Part shown: piece after piece, positions 54,465-64,000 of the stretch | Numbering within the stretch: position 1 is the stretch's first letter | How the letters are laid out: the number at the start of each line of letters is the position of its first letter | Assembly: GCA_963971305.1 (NCBI GenBank) | Contig: OZ020305.1 | Location: 9,023,001-9,087,000, forward strand | Reading direction: 5' to 3' | From: Arcuatula senhousia | Taxonomy: Eukaryota > Mollusca > Bivalvia > Mytilida > Mytilidae | Length of the DNA: 64,000 nt | Notes under the pieces: model-generated | Database searches by the model: none | What the model was told of the DNA's origin: nothing | Seen by the model: only the letters and a program-made list of their open reading frames with translations | Made by a program: the position numbers and the translations under genes

Positions 54465-56608
54465 TTTATGGGGATATGAAGGACCTCCGACACTCGAAAA
54501 CCAGAAGAACTCTCTCGAAGAAGATATCAAGATCGTTGAAAAAATGTCAAGCATATTTGATGTTTTAGAATCGAGATCAATAGAATTTGTTAAAGATACA
54601 CCTGCATACTATATAGGGGATATCAAAGCGACCATGACATCAATTATACACCGACTAAGCATAAGGATAATGGATCTTAGAAAAGCTCGAGTAAAGAAAC
54701 AGCTTACTCTTGAAAAACTCTCCAAAATTTGCAGTAGTGTCGAAATGAAGAAGAAGTATGCATATGCCATTAGCGGTATAAAAACTTTCTTATATCAAAT
54801 AGATACGATCATAGATCGCTTGCTGGCTAATGTAGATAAATTATCATCAACATTGTCGGAACTTAATGAGACACAAAATTTGTTTTGTCAAGGACGTACT
54901 TGTGATCTTTCAGTCCAGGCAAATTACGAGTGCCTCACTGGCCAGGAATTGAGCGTGTCAAATGAAACACTTAAACACACAAACTTAAACCAACTAAAAC
55001 AACGATCTCTTCCTTGGCACCAAGCTAGATCTTTTGCAAAGGTTACTGGAAGTACATTTCATACTGCTTTAGGTTTAAATGGACTTAAGAAAAAACAAGA
55101 GCATTTTAATTCTGTATTCAAGAATCAAGAACGTCCAGCTTTCAGTGATCTAGAAGAAAAGCGAATGAAGTATGGAAGTGAGAATGAAATCAACGCAGTA
55201 GCTACGTTGGTGTCAAAAATCTTACCAGTTTTTTATCCAGACATAAAATATGTCGAAGAAGGTTGTTCCATGAGCTTTATTAACAACGAACCTTTCCTTC
55301 TTGTAAGTCCAGATGGAAGTGGGAGGCAGATGGAGACCAACAAAGTTGAATTTGGTTTAGAATTCAAATGTCCATACCCTGGCAAGCTATATACGACACC
55401 AATCTACTACCGACTTCCAAAATATTATGTCATTCAAGTCCTGAGCGAAATGCATGCTTTAAAGGCACAGCATCTTATTTTCGTTTGCTATAGCCAAGAA
55501 AGTTCTACGGTTTTTATTATCAACTTTGATGAAAGACTTTGGGAAACTCTCCAGAAAATGGGAATTCAGCAGTATATAGAAGAAAAAGGATCATACCCTA
55601 GAAAACTCCCAGAAAATCTGAAGGACATACAAGAACAACTAGATACTTTTTGTGCTGAAAAAGTAAAATTTATAGCAGAAGTGAGATCAGTTCAAGCAAA
55701 ACAATGCACACATGCGCAGACAAGTTCAGTGCAAACCAAAGTTGGTCTAAATTGTCATGTTTGCTCGACAGACGTAGAAAGAACAACGACAATCACAATG
55801 GTACAATCATTCCTGTATGATATAAAAAATAACATGAGAGAAGCATTTTCGTTATGTAGACACATGGCAAGTGAAATACTAGTGTTTATTATCTCAGACC
55901 TTGATCGCATACATTCAAGAGAACGATTATATAGTTGCCCAGTTGCCTATGCCATGAAAGGTTACAGTATGACAACAAATGTTATGCGACAAATGATAAA
56001 AGATGTTCTGAAAGCATGTTGGTTGTCCGGGTTATACATACCAGTTGTATCATACGACGGACAATGGTATAACATGGTCGTACGAGCAAGTGATAACAAT
56101 CCTCTGACTATTTTACAACTCCAAAAAGACGTCTGGAAAGAAACGAAGAAGATGAAGAAAGGCGATATTTTAAAGGATATACAAAATACAAATATCGTAA
56201 AATGTCAGACCATTTTTGAGTTAGTAGAGCAAGTTGAGATATCTTTTTCAATTGACAATGGAGTAAGGAGGTTCGATGTGTCTGGAATGAAAGAACATAA
56301 GCCTATCTATCGCCCTTCTCTGGTCGTTCAACGCCAGATTAAATCAAATGTAGCTGATATCGTTGAACCTGTAAACATTTCAAGTGAAAAGAGGGATGAA
56401 ATTTTAGATTCTCTACCACCAAATGTTGTGGAATATTTAGACGACAACATCATCAACGAATTAGCTGAAGTCATACCGGAAGAGAAACGGACAACAAATT
56501 ATGATGTAGCAAACGGAATTGAAGCCCTTTTTGAATCTGATGATGGGATCTTGACTGAACATATATCGATATCAACAGCAGACCATATAGAAGAACAACC
56601 TTCCACAG
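54451..56608 (+). CDS. YqaJ-type PD-(D/E)XK nuclease part
   Basis: Open frame to the donor CACAG|GTAATA at 56609 (unspliced it would stop at 56664). Nuclease landmarks: SLPWHQARSFAKVTGST (about residue 187), YGSENEINAVATL with the conserved Glu (about 235), VSPDG with catalytic-type Asp at 288, EFKCP with Glu 304 and Lys 306, and YYVIQVLSEM with Gln (about 330). The full D-ExK set is present, so the nuclease fold looks functional. Past it come a CHVC pair and the VSYDGQWYNM motif (Asp about 536). YqaJ nucleases resect DNA ends in phages and are also found in some eukaryotic mobile elements. Confidence 0.85.
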
Positions 56609-56919
56609 GTAATATTCCACAGTATATATTAAATATAATTAAATGGCGCAATTCCTTATCTTAATGACGGTCCCTTTAAAATGTTGTGACATAAAAGTTT
56701 TTCCAGGTTAGTTTTGTGATACTTTGTTCATGTCTATTGACATTTTTCGTTAATGGTCATTTTAAAATTGTCAACTGTGTGTGCATACCAAGTATTAACA
56801 AAACAAGTGCATACTCAGTAGTTCATTCTCCACATATTACACCGCTTTTTTATTCATATAATAGACATTTGAGATTGATCATTTATGTTCTGTAGCGTTG
56901 ATGTTATCTTTTTGTATTT

Positions 56920-57480
56920 TATGGCCTGACCACGAATGTGGATCTGACATAAAGTTTTGCCTTTTCCGCCCATACGTCCGTACGCTTTGATTAGATTCTC
57001 GGCAAAGGTCTATAACTTGGATTCTAGTTGTTGGGGGTCAATAATTTTTCACAAGATGTGTCTAGTGTAGCTCTATACCTTCAACTAGAAATTAAGTAAC
57101 TGTGACCTATATTTCACGCATGAACGATTTTGGTCAAGTTCTTGGTTAAGGTCCATAACTTGGATACTAGATGTTGGGGGTCAATTATATTTCACCACTA
57201 GATGTTTTTTTGGTATCATGATCGACACTACCCAGAAATTATGTCACTGTGACCTATATTTTACGCATGAACGACTCTGGTTTAGTTCTTGGTAATGTTC
57301 CACTTTGATACTATAGATGTTGGGGTCAAGGATATTTCACCACCAGATGCATCTTTGGTAACACGTCACCACTTATTAGATATTGGGTCAATGTGACCTA
57401 TATTTTGCGCATGAAAGAGTTTGAAAAATTCTTGGTATAGGTACAGATCCCATGTAATTCACATTGGAGGTCAATAATAT
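56920..57480 (+). repeat. ~145-bp tandem repeat in the YqaJ gene intron
   Basis: Starts with a palindromic GACCACGAATGTGGATC and CATACGTCCGTACG, then units with TCTTGGTTAAGGTCCATAAC, GATGTTGGGGGTCAAT and GTGACCTATATTTCACGCATG near 57000, 57141, 57288 and 57431. Helentron-associated style. Confidence 0.65.
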
Positions 57481-57670
57481 TTTAAGAACGAGAGGGTCAT
57501 TCTGTGGCTTCTAGAAACTTTTTAAAGTCAATTTCGATTTTTTTATATATGTTATACATGTGTGCATTTTATTTTAAATGACAAAATGAGCCCGGTAATA
57601 AAGAAACAAAAATAAATGAATCCACAGTGTGCCTTCTTCAAAATCTGCTATATTTTTTCATCTTTTTTAG

Positions 57671-58862
57671 AAAGCAACATCGATGGTGCAGCTATGGAAA
57701 TGTCTTCAGAACCCATCGCCAAAATGTTTGACATGATTAAGGACAGTAAACGTCGAAATAAATGGTCAACCTACAAGTTAAATGATTTCAAGGATAGATT
57801 TAAAAGTGTAGATACTATCAAGTCGACATTTACAAAAGAAGAACTAAGGACATGCATCGATGTTATGAAAAAGATGATCCCAAATGTGCCCATAAATTAT
57901 TGTATCTCTTGGAAGAAAGACAAGCTTGTTGCACTGCTGTACAGTGCCTTATGGAATCCAGCTTTGTTAAAAGAGAAAAAGAAATGCAAAAGTCGCAGGA
58001 CCATTTCATCTTTAAAAACGTTGTGCTTTAGACAGATATCTAAACTACCGAAAAGCGTATTAAATTGCATACACGCAGAAAACCATTTTCCAGAGAAATT
58101 ACTTGAATGGAAGAACGATAGTCCATTTACTCAACATACTAAAATAAATGGTTTCAAAGAGAATGTCACGTGGTATTCTAAGCCCGAGTATGACCATGAA
58201 ACAAACCAGTATCATTTTCATGTCCTTGACAGTCATCATTTGTTTACAAATGCTAGGGCAAAATGTTGCAGCACAGGAATGATTGAGGCTGGAATCACAA
58301 AGGATGCATGGATAAAGGTTGCTCGAGATAACCTTAATAATATGAGTGGCTTGAGTCTTGCAATTGCAGAAGATTAAGTAGATAGGCAAAGTAATGCATT
58401 TGCAAAAACAACATTTTCTTCAGAGGTTGAGGAGATAATGCGTAAAAATGGCGATGACAATGAAGCAAATTTTTGTTCCCTTATTAGGCAGTGGTATGAA
58501 GCTGAAGACTCTCCAGGCATCAAAGCAGATGAGCGATGTAGGCGGCGCCTGAATTTCAGAGAATGGTTATTACAAGGCGTATCTTTTAATGAAATTCCAC
58601 CACCAGAAAGTCACATAAAAGGGATACCTTTGATAATGTTTGAAGGGATTATGACATGTATAGAAAGAAAAATTCAGATGTACCCTTTCGTTAGAAAGAA
58701 AACGTAAAACGTAAGAGCAACAGGAAGCCTTGAGGCTGAGAACCTATTCGGCGAATTCCAAGACCTTGACCCCAAAGGTACTGGAGTTCTTAGACCTGAC
58801 GATGTACCCAAAGCAATCAGTAATGCTTGTGAATTGATGAAAGCTAGACATGACCCAAATCG
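57671..58862 (+). CDS. YqaJ gene, exon with DxxHL and ENLF motifs
   Basis: Acceptor TTTTTTAG, donor CG|GTGAGT, entering in phase 1. The frame is open to TAA 58375-58377 and continues in frame with VDRQSNAFAKTTF, reaches TAA 58705-58707 and again continues with NVRATGSLEAENLFGEF to the donor. Continuation of sense on both sides marks both stops as lesions or readthrough sites. The segment before the first stop includes HVLDSHHLFTNARAK. Confidence 0.75.
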
Positions 58863-60026
58863 GTGAGTTACTTATATTACTAGTACATGTACATATTCTT
58901 ATGTACTTTTATCCGAAGAAATTGAAGCAATGGATGAGCAAAAGCAAGCAAGCACTCCTTACTCTCCCGCAGTATCTAAGCACACTCTCATTAAGAATTT
59001 TAAAAGTTCACGTCTTTGATTGGTGTTCAGTTGCTTTTGTGTTGTTTGTGTTGTTTGTTTCTTCATACTAATTTTGTTACTGGCCTTTAAGACTTTTGAC
59101 ATTCGGATGCCTTATTGGTACCTCTTGCCCCTTACGATGATTGTTGTAAACTTTTGAGATTTCTGTTAGATGGTCGGAATCATTTAGGTCTTACAATAAA
59201 GATAGGAATAGTTTTGCTCAATTACCTCCTATTTGCTTTAAAAAGAACTATAATAGGTTATATTGGATTATTAGATCCAATCTTCAAATTTAACAAATTT
59301 CTAGATATATTTTCTACGAGAGCGACCATTTCATTTTTGATTTTATTTTCTTCAATCTGCGTTTTATTTGTGGAAAAAATGGAGCCTTATATTTTTTCGC
59401 GCGCTAGCACTAGCACATTTTTTATTTTAAAATTAGTATAGATTTTTAGATAAAACACTTTCCTGACTCTTTTAAATGCAAAGCACTGTGTTGACTTTTT
59501 ATTTCAAATCTCACCATGCCCCCCCTCCCCAAAAAAAATCAAATAGTAGCTCACTAGGTTTTTACACACAAAAATCATATGCTAAACCTTAAAAAAGATT
59601 AGAGAAAACCATTTTCCGCCACATTATTTCGAAAACGGAATCGGACATCTACATGATCTATGAGACTTTTTAAGCTTATTTTTTATACCTTTCCCTGATG
59701 TCTACTATACCCTTTTTTCATACTTACCAGCTATAAACTTCCTTGAGCAGGCATGTGATAAAAGCACGACACTGTGTATGTATATTTATTTAGTGTTGAA
59801 TGGTTGCTTAAGCATGTTAAATAGATGCTATACATTGAACACACACATGAAAAATCATCGAGGTAATTGACAAAAATGAATAAACGTGAGCTATGTACTC
59901 TTGTTGCACTGTCTTTATTTATTTTTTTTAATTTTTTTTAGTTCATAAAAATATGTTAAACAAGTAAAAGTCATTGGTATATGATTAATTCTTGACTGTA
60001 TATCATTATTTCATTTAAAATTGCAG
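58863..60026. other. Intron of the YqaJ gene
   Basis: No gene seen. 59000-59130 carries a dispersed motif also near 5880-5945 (GTTTCTTC...TTGGTACCTC-TTGCCCC style). The rest is AT-rich with poly-T runs. Confidence 0.5.
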
Positions 60027-60149
60027 AACCTTCTTTATGCATACCAGCAAGGCAAAGGTTTACCCATTTCATGAACTTATCCAGAAGTCCGACATGGAAG
60101 ATGGCGTTGATTTTTCCTGTCCATCACAAATCAATGAGATTTTTTTAAA
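60027..60149 (+). CDS. YqaJ gene, third exon
   Basis: Acceptor ATTGCAG, donor AA|GTAAGC; 41 residues (TFFMHTSKAKVYPFHELI...). Phases match both neighbours. Confidence 0.75.
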
Positions 60150-60663
60150 GTAAGCGATTTTACATTCCTTTAAAACTGATATACAACGTGTTCATAAATA
60201 GCCTTCAAAAACTATTATCAAATTATGAAACATTTTTATAATTTCTTACTCGCATTAAAATTTGAAACCAAAATGAATATTCATTATATTAAGAAGTTAA
60301 GTATTCTCGAACTCATATGGCTTAATAAAGTTAAATTTCACGAATTCGTGATATTGTGAGAAAATTGTTCAATGTGTTTGTTCATCTCTCGTGAACTCCT
60401 CAATATTTGTAGGTATAAAGAGGGGTGTATGAATGACTTTAACACTATTTATACTAGTTTCTACAATCTCCGTTTTTAGCATTGAATCTTTATAGATTTG
60501 GGCTCAGTTTTCAAATTGCAAAATGGACATCCCATCGCGCATAAAATACCAAAATACCAGATTACCTCCACACACACACACAACAGGACCGGTTCATTTT
60601 TAAGTCTGTAATGAAATTACATTGTACTTGATTGTTAAATTTTGTAATCTACATTTTTTGTAG

Positions 60664-60838
60664 AGACCACGTATTTGATCTACCGGAACGAAGAGAAATG
60701 TCTCGCGCAAAGCGTAAACGTGGTACAATAAATGGACCAGCCATGACAGCGAGAGGTGCCCAACCAGTACGAATGCACCACAAATGTGATGAATCAAAGA
60801 TACTTCCCCACATCAGGATGGGCATTGATATATCTTAA
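60664..60838 (+). CDS. YqaJ gene, last exon
   Basis: Acceptor TTTTTTTGTAG. Encodes a basic tail (RREMSRAKRKRG) ending MGIDIS, stop TAA 60836-60838. The basic run could act as a nuclear localisation signal. Confidence 0.75.
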
Positions 60839-61196
60839 CTTTTGGGATTTAGTGTACACTTCAATCATTCAAACAACTTTTATTTTCTACAAGCGTACAT
60901 CACAAGCCTGGTAGTCAGACTTGTCTGACACGAATTACCATAAAATTTCTAATATATATATCGCTGAAATTTCCGATTGTTAAATTCAAAATTTATGAAA
61001 ACACCAGGTTTCTTTCCTTGTAATGCACATGGTCGATATCCTCGGTGCTGGATCTGGCTTCCTTGTTCGAACGTTTTGGTTTTGAGTACTTTTCGTTTTC
61101 AACTGTTTTGGAATTTAACCTTCCAATGTTTTGGTTTAAATGCTACTGATGAGAGGTTACTCCTTGAAATATCGATATATAGCATATCCAAGTTAT

Positions 61197-61754
61197 AGTC
61201 CATTTGAGTTCTATAAATCAACGAAATGTGGCTTGTAAATTTACGTCTTGCAAAATATTTTAACTATTTAAGTATGCCATGACTTTTTAATGGCATACGA
61301 ACTCAGGCGAAAAATTTCAAAATTTTTGCATGATTTATAAAAATGTTTTCCATAGACCTTTAAAATAAAAATGGACCAAAAATTCATAGAAATCCATGGG
61401 AGTACAACCTAGTGATCAGGAACAGCATTTGCTTCGTATACCTTTAAAAACCCTCTGTGGAGCTACTTGGTCATCTAATCTCCTATTGTTAGTCCTTTCA
61501 ATTATGTTCAGGTGGGCCCAACACCTGGCTGTTCCCTCAGATAAACACACCATTTTAGGTATTATCAATATTAGTGAAATATTTAGCATTAGACCATATG
61601 AAAAATTTTTTTGTTTTAAAAGATTACATCTTGGTTTTTGTTATCAGAGTTCGTATACTTATAAAAAGTGTATTTGTGTTTAAAAAATAAATTTTATTTA
61701 AGAGACAAAAAAAATTAAAAGAATTTTCGTTGATTTATAGAACTCAAATGGACT
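61197..61754. mobile_element. MITE with perfect 30-bp terminal inverted repeats
   Basis: 61197-61226 and 61725-61754 are exact reverse complements (starting AGTCCATTTGAGTTCTATAA). 558 bp. A 95-codon frame inside (61396-61683) has no recognisable domain. Flanking sequence suggests a short TATA-type duplication, but the T-run on the right makes it uncertain. Superfamily not assigned. Confidence 0.8.
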
Positions 61755-62766
61755 TTTTTTTATAACCGTTTATACCCGCGTTTTGGTTTTTGTAATTGGG
61801 ATGAGAGGTGTTTAGACATGAATTAAGTAAAATAGGGATTTAGTATTTTAAAACCATTCATATGACCTTTATTTTAATGCAGTTGTTTTCCTCTCTATTG
61901 TATTGAATGTAAGGATTTTTTAATGTTGCATATAATATTGTTTTGTTAAGAAACATTATTGCTATATATATATGAAGGACTTATCAATTTTAACATCAAA
62001 AATATTATAAGACAATCATCGTAATTTTACAATTAAAATAGTCTGAGATGTTTTCCCATTTTTAAACGGCCAGGTGAGCTTAAAAGGAACTCTTCTTGTA
62101 ACTGACCCGTTGCTTGAAAAAAATAGCATGTAAAGTCTTCATAAAAAGTCATCAAGCTGTTTAAGACGAGCTGTGCAAACAGACGAAACGGGTGTATTTG
62201 TATACAACACACCAAAACAACAGAAAATAAAAGAAACTAAATTTAAAGACACAATACTACTAAGAACAAGAGTAATAACAGAAAATTTATTTTTTTTTGC
62301 TGCTCTCTGCTTTCAATTTATAGAGATATTAACCGATACGTCTAAAATTTTTTACTGACATGTGAAAGTATCCATAGGCAAATATCGGTAGTTCTATAAT
62401 TCAAAATTAATGGAAAATAACAAAATGTATTTTTTCATATAGTTTCTAGTTCTTAGTGATACCGGTAATACAAAATAATAAAGAAATGTAAAACAAAACA
62501 AAAGTAAACAAGGAATAAAAAATAACTTTTAAAATAGTTAGGAAAACAATAACAGAACAGTCCCAACTCACCTATAAATATCCCCGGCGTCCTGAAAATG
62601 ATTAAATACAAATTGTATACAAGTGAGGTGTAATGGACGGACATCCATATCACTATAAATAATAACAACAAAAATAATTCCCTTAAACAAAAATAAACCC
62701 AAAAAGTTATCTTCCTGAATAACTTGCAGTGTAATCAAATATTGGAATAATCACAAGTCTTTTGAA
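61755..62766. other. Intergenic AT-rich stretch
   Basis: No gene, RNA or clear repeat recognised. It contains the 3' flank of the minus-strand zinc-finger gene at its right end. Confidence 0.5.
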
Positions 62767-63381
62767 TTAATTTAAACTTGAAATTTTCTCAGTACATTTC
62801 TTGTTATGATAAAACAAGCTGGACCTCCACTTGTAGGTCTTGTGGCAAAACTTGCACGAAAACAAGCGGCCTTCGTGCACTGCTTGTTTATGCTCTCTTA
62901 ATGTGTCCGCCGACCCAAAGGAGCATCTACAAATCTTGCAAACAAAATTTTCGGCAGCTTCACCATGTTTTGACCTCATGTGATGTATCAAGCTTTTTTT
63001 ATGGATGAACTTTGCGTCACACTTGGTGCAGCACTCTCTTACGATTTCATGGTGCGACGAAAGATGCCCCTTGTAATTCCACCTTCTGTCGAACCCTCTA
63101 TTACATGTATTGCACATGAAGCGGAACTCAAAAGAGTGCTTCTCTCTATAGTGCGATCCAAATCCAGAACGGCTGTCAAACCAGCTGACGCACTGGTCAC
63201 ACAATATTCTCTTAGGTCGTGTGACCTCTCCTTCTTCAATTTTCCTGTGAATATTCCTGGCGTGCCGGTCGATGCTATTTTTGTGGTTTGAAGAAAAACT
63301 GCATTGTTCGCAGCTATAAGTGGCGCGGACCTCTGTCTCAAGAACTTGGTCAATAGAGGCAATCGTTAACACGTCACTCAT
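62767..63381 (-). CDS. C2H2 zinc-finger protein, six fingers
   Basis: 204 residues on the minus strand, stop at 62767-62769. Six fingers follow one another: CEQC...HARNIH, CDQC...HYREKH, CNTC...HLSSHH, CTKC...HMRSKH, CKIC...HKQAVH and a last CKFC...HNKKC of C2HC type. Linkers vary in length and are not the TGEKP form. No KRAB, BTB or other partner domain is present. Probably a nuclear DNA-binding protein; target unknown. The ATG comes directly after GTAG preceded by a long T-run on the minus strand, which looks like a splice acceptor, so an upstream exon is likely and the protein could start earlier. No lesion is seen. Confidence 0.85.
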   Translation of the reverse strand: MSDVLTIASIDQVLETEVRATYSCEQCSFSSNHKNSIDRHARNIHRKIEEGEVTRPKRILCDQCVSWFDSRSGFGSHYREKHSFEFRFMCNTCNRGFDRRWNYKGHLSSHHEIVRECCTKCDAKFIHKKSLIHHMRSKHGEAAENFVCKICRCSFGSADTLREHKQAVHEGRLFSCKFCHKTYKWRSSLFYHNKKCTEKISSLN

Positions 63382-63384
63382 CTA

Positions 63385-63385
<1 letters not shown>

Positions 63386-63423
<38 letters not shown>

Positions 63424-63441
63424 ACCAAAAAAAAAAAAACG
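63386..63441. repeat. Poly(A) tract on + (poly(T) on -)
   Basis: About 36 consecutive A followed by a second A-run. On the minus strand it is a long polypyrimidine tract next to GTAG|ATG of the zinc-finger gene. Confidence 0.85.
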
Positions 63442-63479
63442 AAGAAACGAAAGAAAAACTTTTAAAACTATAAGTGCCA

Positions 63480-63780
63480 ATATTAATGTGCCTGTCCTAT
63501 GCCAGGAATCTTCATTAAAGCTAATGTTTGTGTTTGTCAAATTTTTATGTTAATTGTTTTTTTGTCAAGAAGGGGGTCTTTCATTGACAGTTTAGGATTT
63601 GGCTTGAATCATATGTATTTTCAATCCAGGGCCAATTGAAAAACAGCGAGCAGCGACCGTTAGTCACATCAAAGGCTGCTGGCCGTTTTACGTTGTGGAT
63701 TTTTAAAACTGTTATCTATGTTGTATGTTGTGTCGCGTAAACTTATTCAATATCTCATTATCTTGTATTTAGTGTAAGAG
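63480..63780 (+). repeat. Dispersed repeat, second copy
   Basis: Counterpart of 18595-18855: AATGTGCCTGTCCTA, CAGGAATCTT, AGCGAGCAGCGA and GCTGCTGGCCGTTTT occur in the same order. Confidence 0.55.
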
Positions 63781-64000
63781 CACTGCTGTACAAGGTGACA
63801 AGGCTGTCCCTTTGTATAATATTTTAACCAATAAGGGACCGACCATTTAACTTGAAGGGGGCTCGAAAATTGTTGTTTGCCAGAATTAAGACATTACGAC
63901 AGGTTTTTTTTAATTATTAGCATTATTCTACTGTCTAAATATTTCTTCCCATAATATCATTTTCAAAGAAAAAACAAACCCTCCCTTCGGCCCCTAACGG

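Larger units (their letters stand above)
53523..60838 (+). pseudogene. YqaJ-nuclease gene with C2H2 finger and transposase-like motifs; lesions present
   Basis: Four exons: 53522-56608, 57671-58862, 60027-60149, 60664-60838, all with GT-AG ends and compatible phases. Parts in order: a C2H2 finger (CMSC...HCIVYH), a linker and helical region, a YqaJ/lambda-exonuclease-type nuclease, a Cys pair (CHVC), then three motifs in separate places: VSYDGQWYNM (56050-56073), HVLDSHHLFTNARAK (about 58219-58263) and SLEAENLFGEF (58726-58758). D...DxxHL...ENLF resembles the catalytic triad order of P-element/THAP9-type RNase H-fold transposases; that reading is my inference. Lesions: a one-base frame change in the GGG run near 54433, TAA at 58375 and TAA at 58705, each with in-frame continuation. 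I recall related proteins in bivalves but no described function. Confidence 0.75.

Noticed and set aside
61140..61180. CTGATGAGAGG...CTCCTTGAAATATC as another hammerhead
   Set aside because: The two core blocks are present, but no stem II closes next to GAAA and no stem I can be formed.
62767..63441. Zinc-finger gene as a retrocopy because of the adjacent poly(A)
   Set aside because: The A-run is on the 5' side of a minus-strand gene, so it cannot be its reverse-transcribed tail.

Overview
This is a metazoan nuclear window, AT-rich, with intron-containing genes bounded by GT-AG splice sites and a very heavy load of mobile DNA. The mix of repeats (Penelope-type reverse transcriptases, BEL/Pao, Helentron-type elements with tandem-repeat cores and GTCC/GTCT runs, and a dispersed hammerhead-ribozyme repeat) points to a bivalve mollusc, most likely a mussel (Mytilus). 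The genus is my recollection of these repeat families, not a search result.

Host genes. (1) A complete seven-exon gene on + (17858-37719) encodes a 432-residue type II membrane sulfotransferase of the carbohydrate sulfotransferase 15 type. All exon phases join cleanly, and its introns hold most of the mobile DNA between 18 and 37.5 kb. (2) A multi-exon gene on + (53523-60838) joins a C2H2 finger, a YqaJ-type PD-(D/E)XK nuclease and a downstream part with a possible D-D-E triad. This copy carries one frameshift and two in-frame stops. (3) A SAM / helix-turn-helix / integrase-core gene (46208-49859) is dead and is split by a Penelope-like element. (4) An intact six-finger C2H2 gene lies on - (62767-63381).

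Mobile and repetitive DNA, left to right. 1-2622: about 17 monomers of a 155-bp satellite ending in a Helentron-like 3' hairpin. 2.6-6.9 kb: decayed Penelope-type RT, a SINE-like insertion and duplicated repeats. 7732-16202: a full BEL/Pao retrotransposon on - with two 633-bp LTRs that read as identical, a TTTGC target duplication and an unbroken 2165-codon polyprotein. 16.7-17.3 kb: 100-bp tandem repeat. 20.7-22.0 kb: 130-bp satellite. 24.0-25.4 kb: Helentron-like element with an RT fragment inserted between 20-bp target duplications. 25.5-27.5 kb: GIY-YIG Penelope-like element. 28.7-29.25 and 38.0-38.7 kb: foldback islands built from short words in both orientations. 34.4-37.3 kb: eight tandem ~361-bp units, each with a minimal type I hammerhead ribozyme. 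39.5-42.3 kb: Tc1-like MITE, RT fragment and Helentron-like insertion. 44.5-45.5 kb: inverted word arrays around TTAGGG-like sequence. 47.1-49.5 kb: Penelope-like element inside the integrase gene. 61.2-61.75 kb: MITE with perfect 30-bp TIRs.

The strongest candidates for unusual biology are the hammerhead (retrozyme-like) array in intron 6 of the sulfotransferase gene, with another intact antisense hammerhead in intron 2, and the YqaJ nuclease gene with transposase-like motifs. I saw no tRNA, rRNA or CRISPR array.
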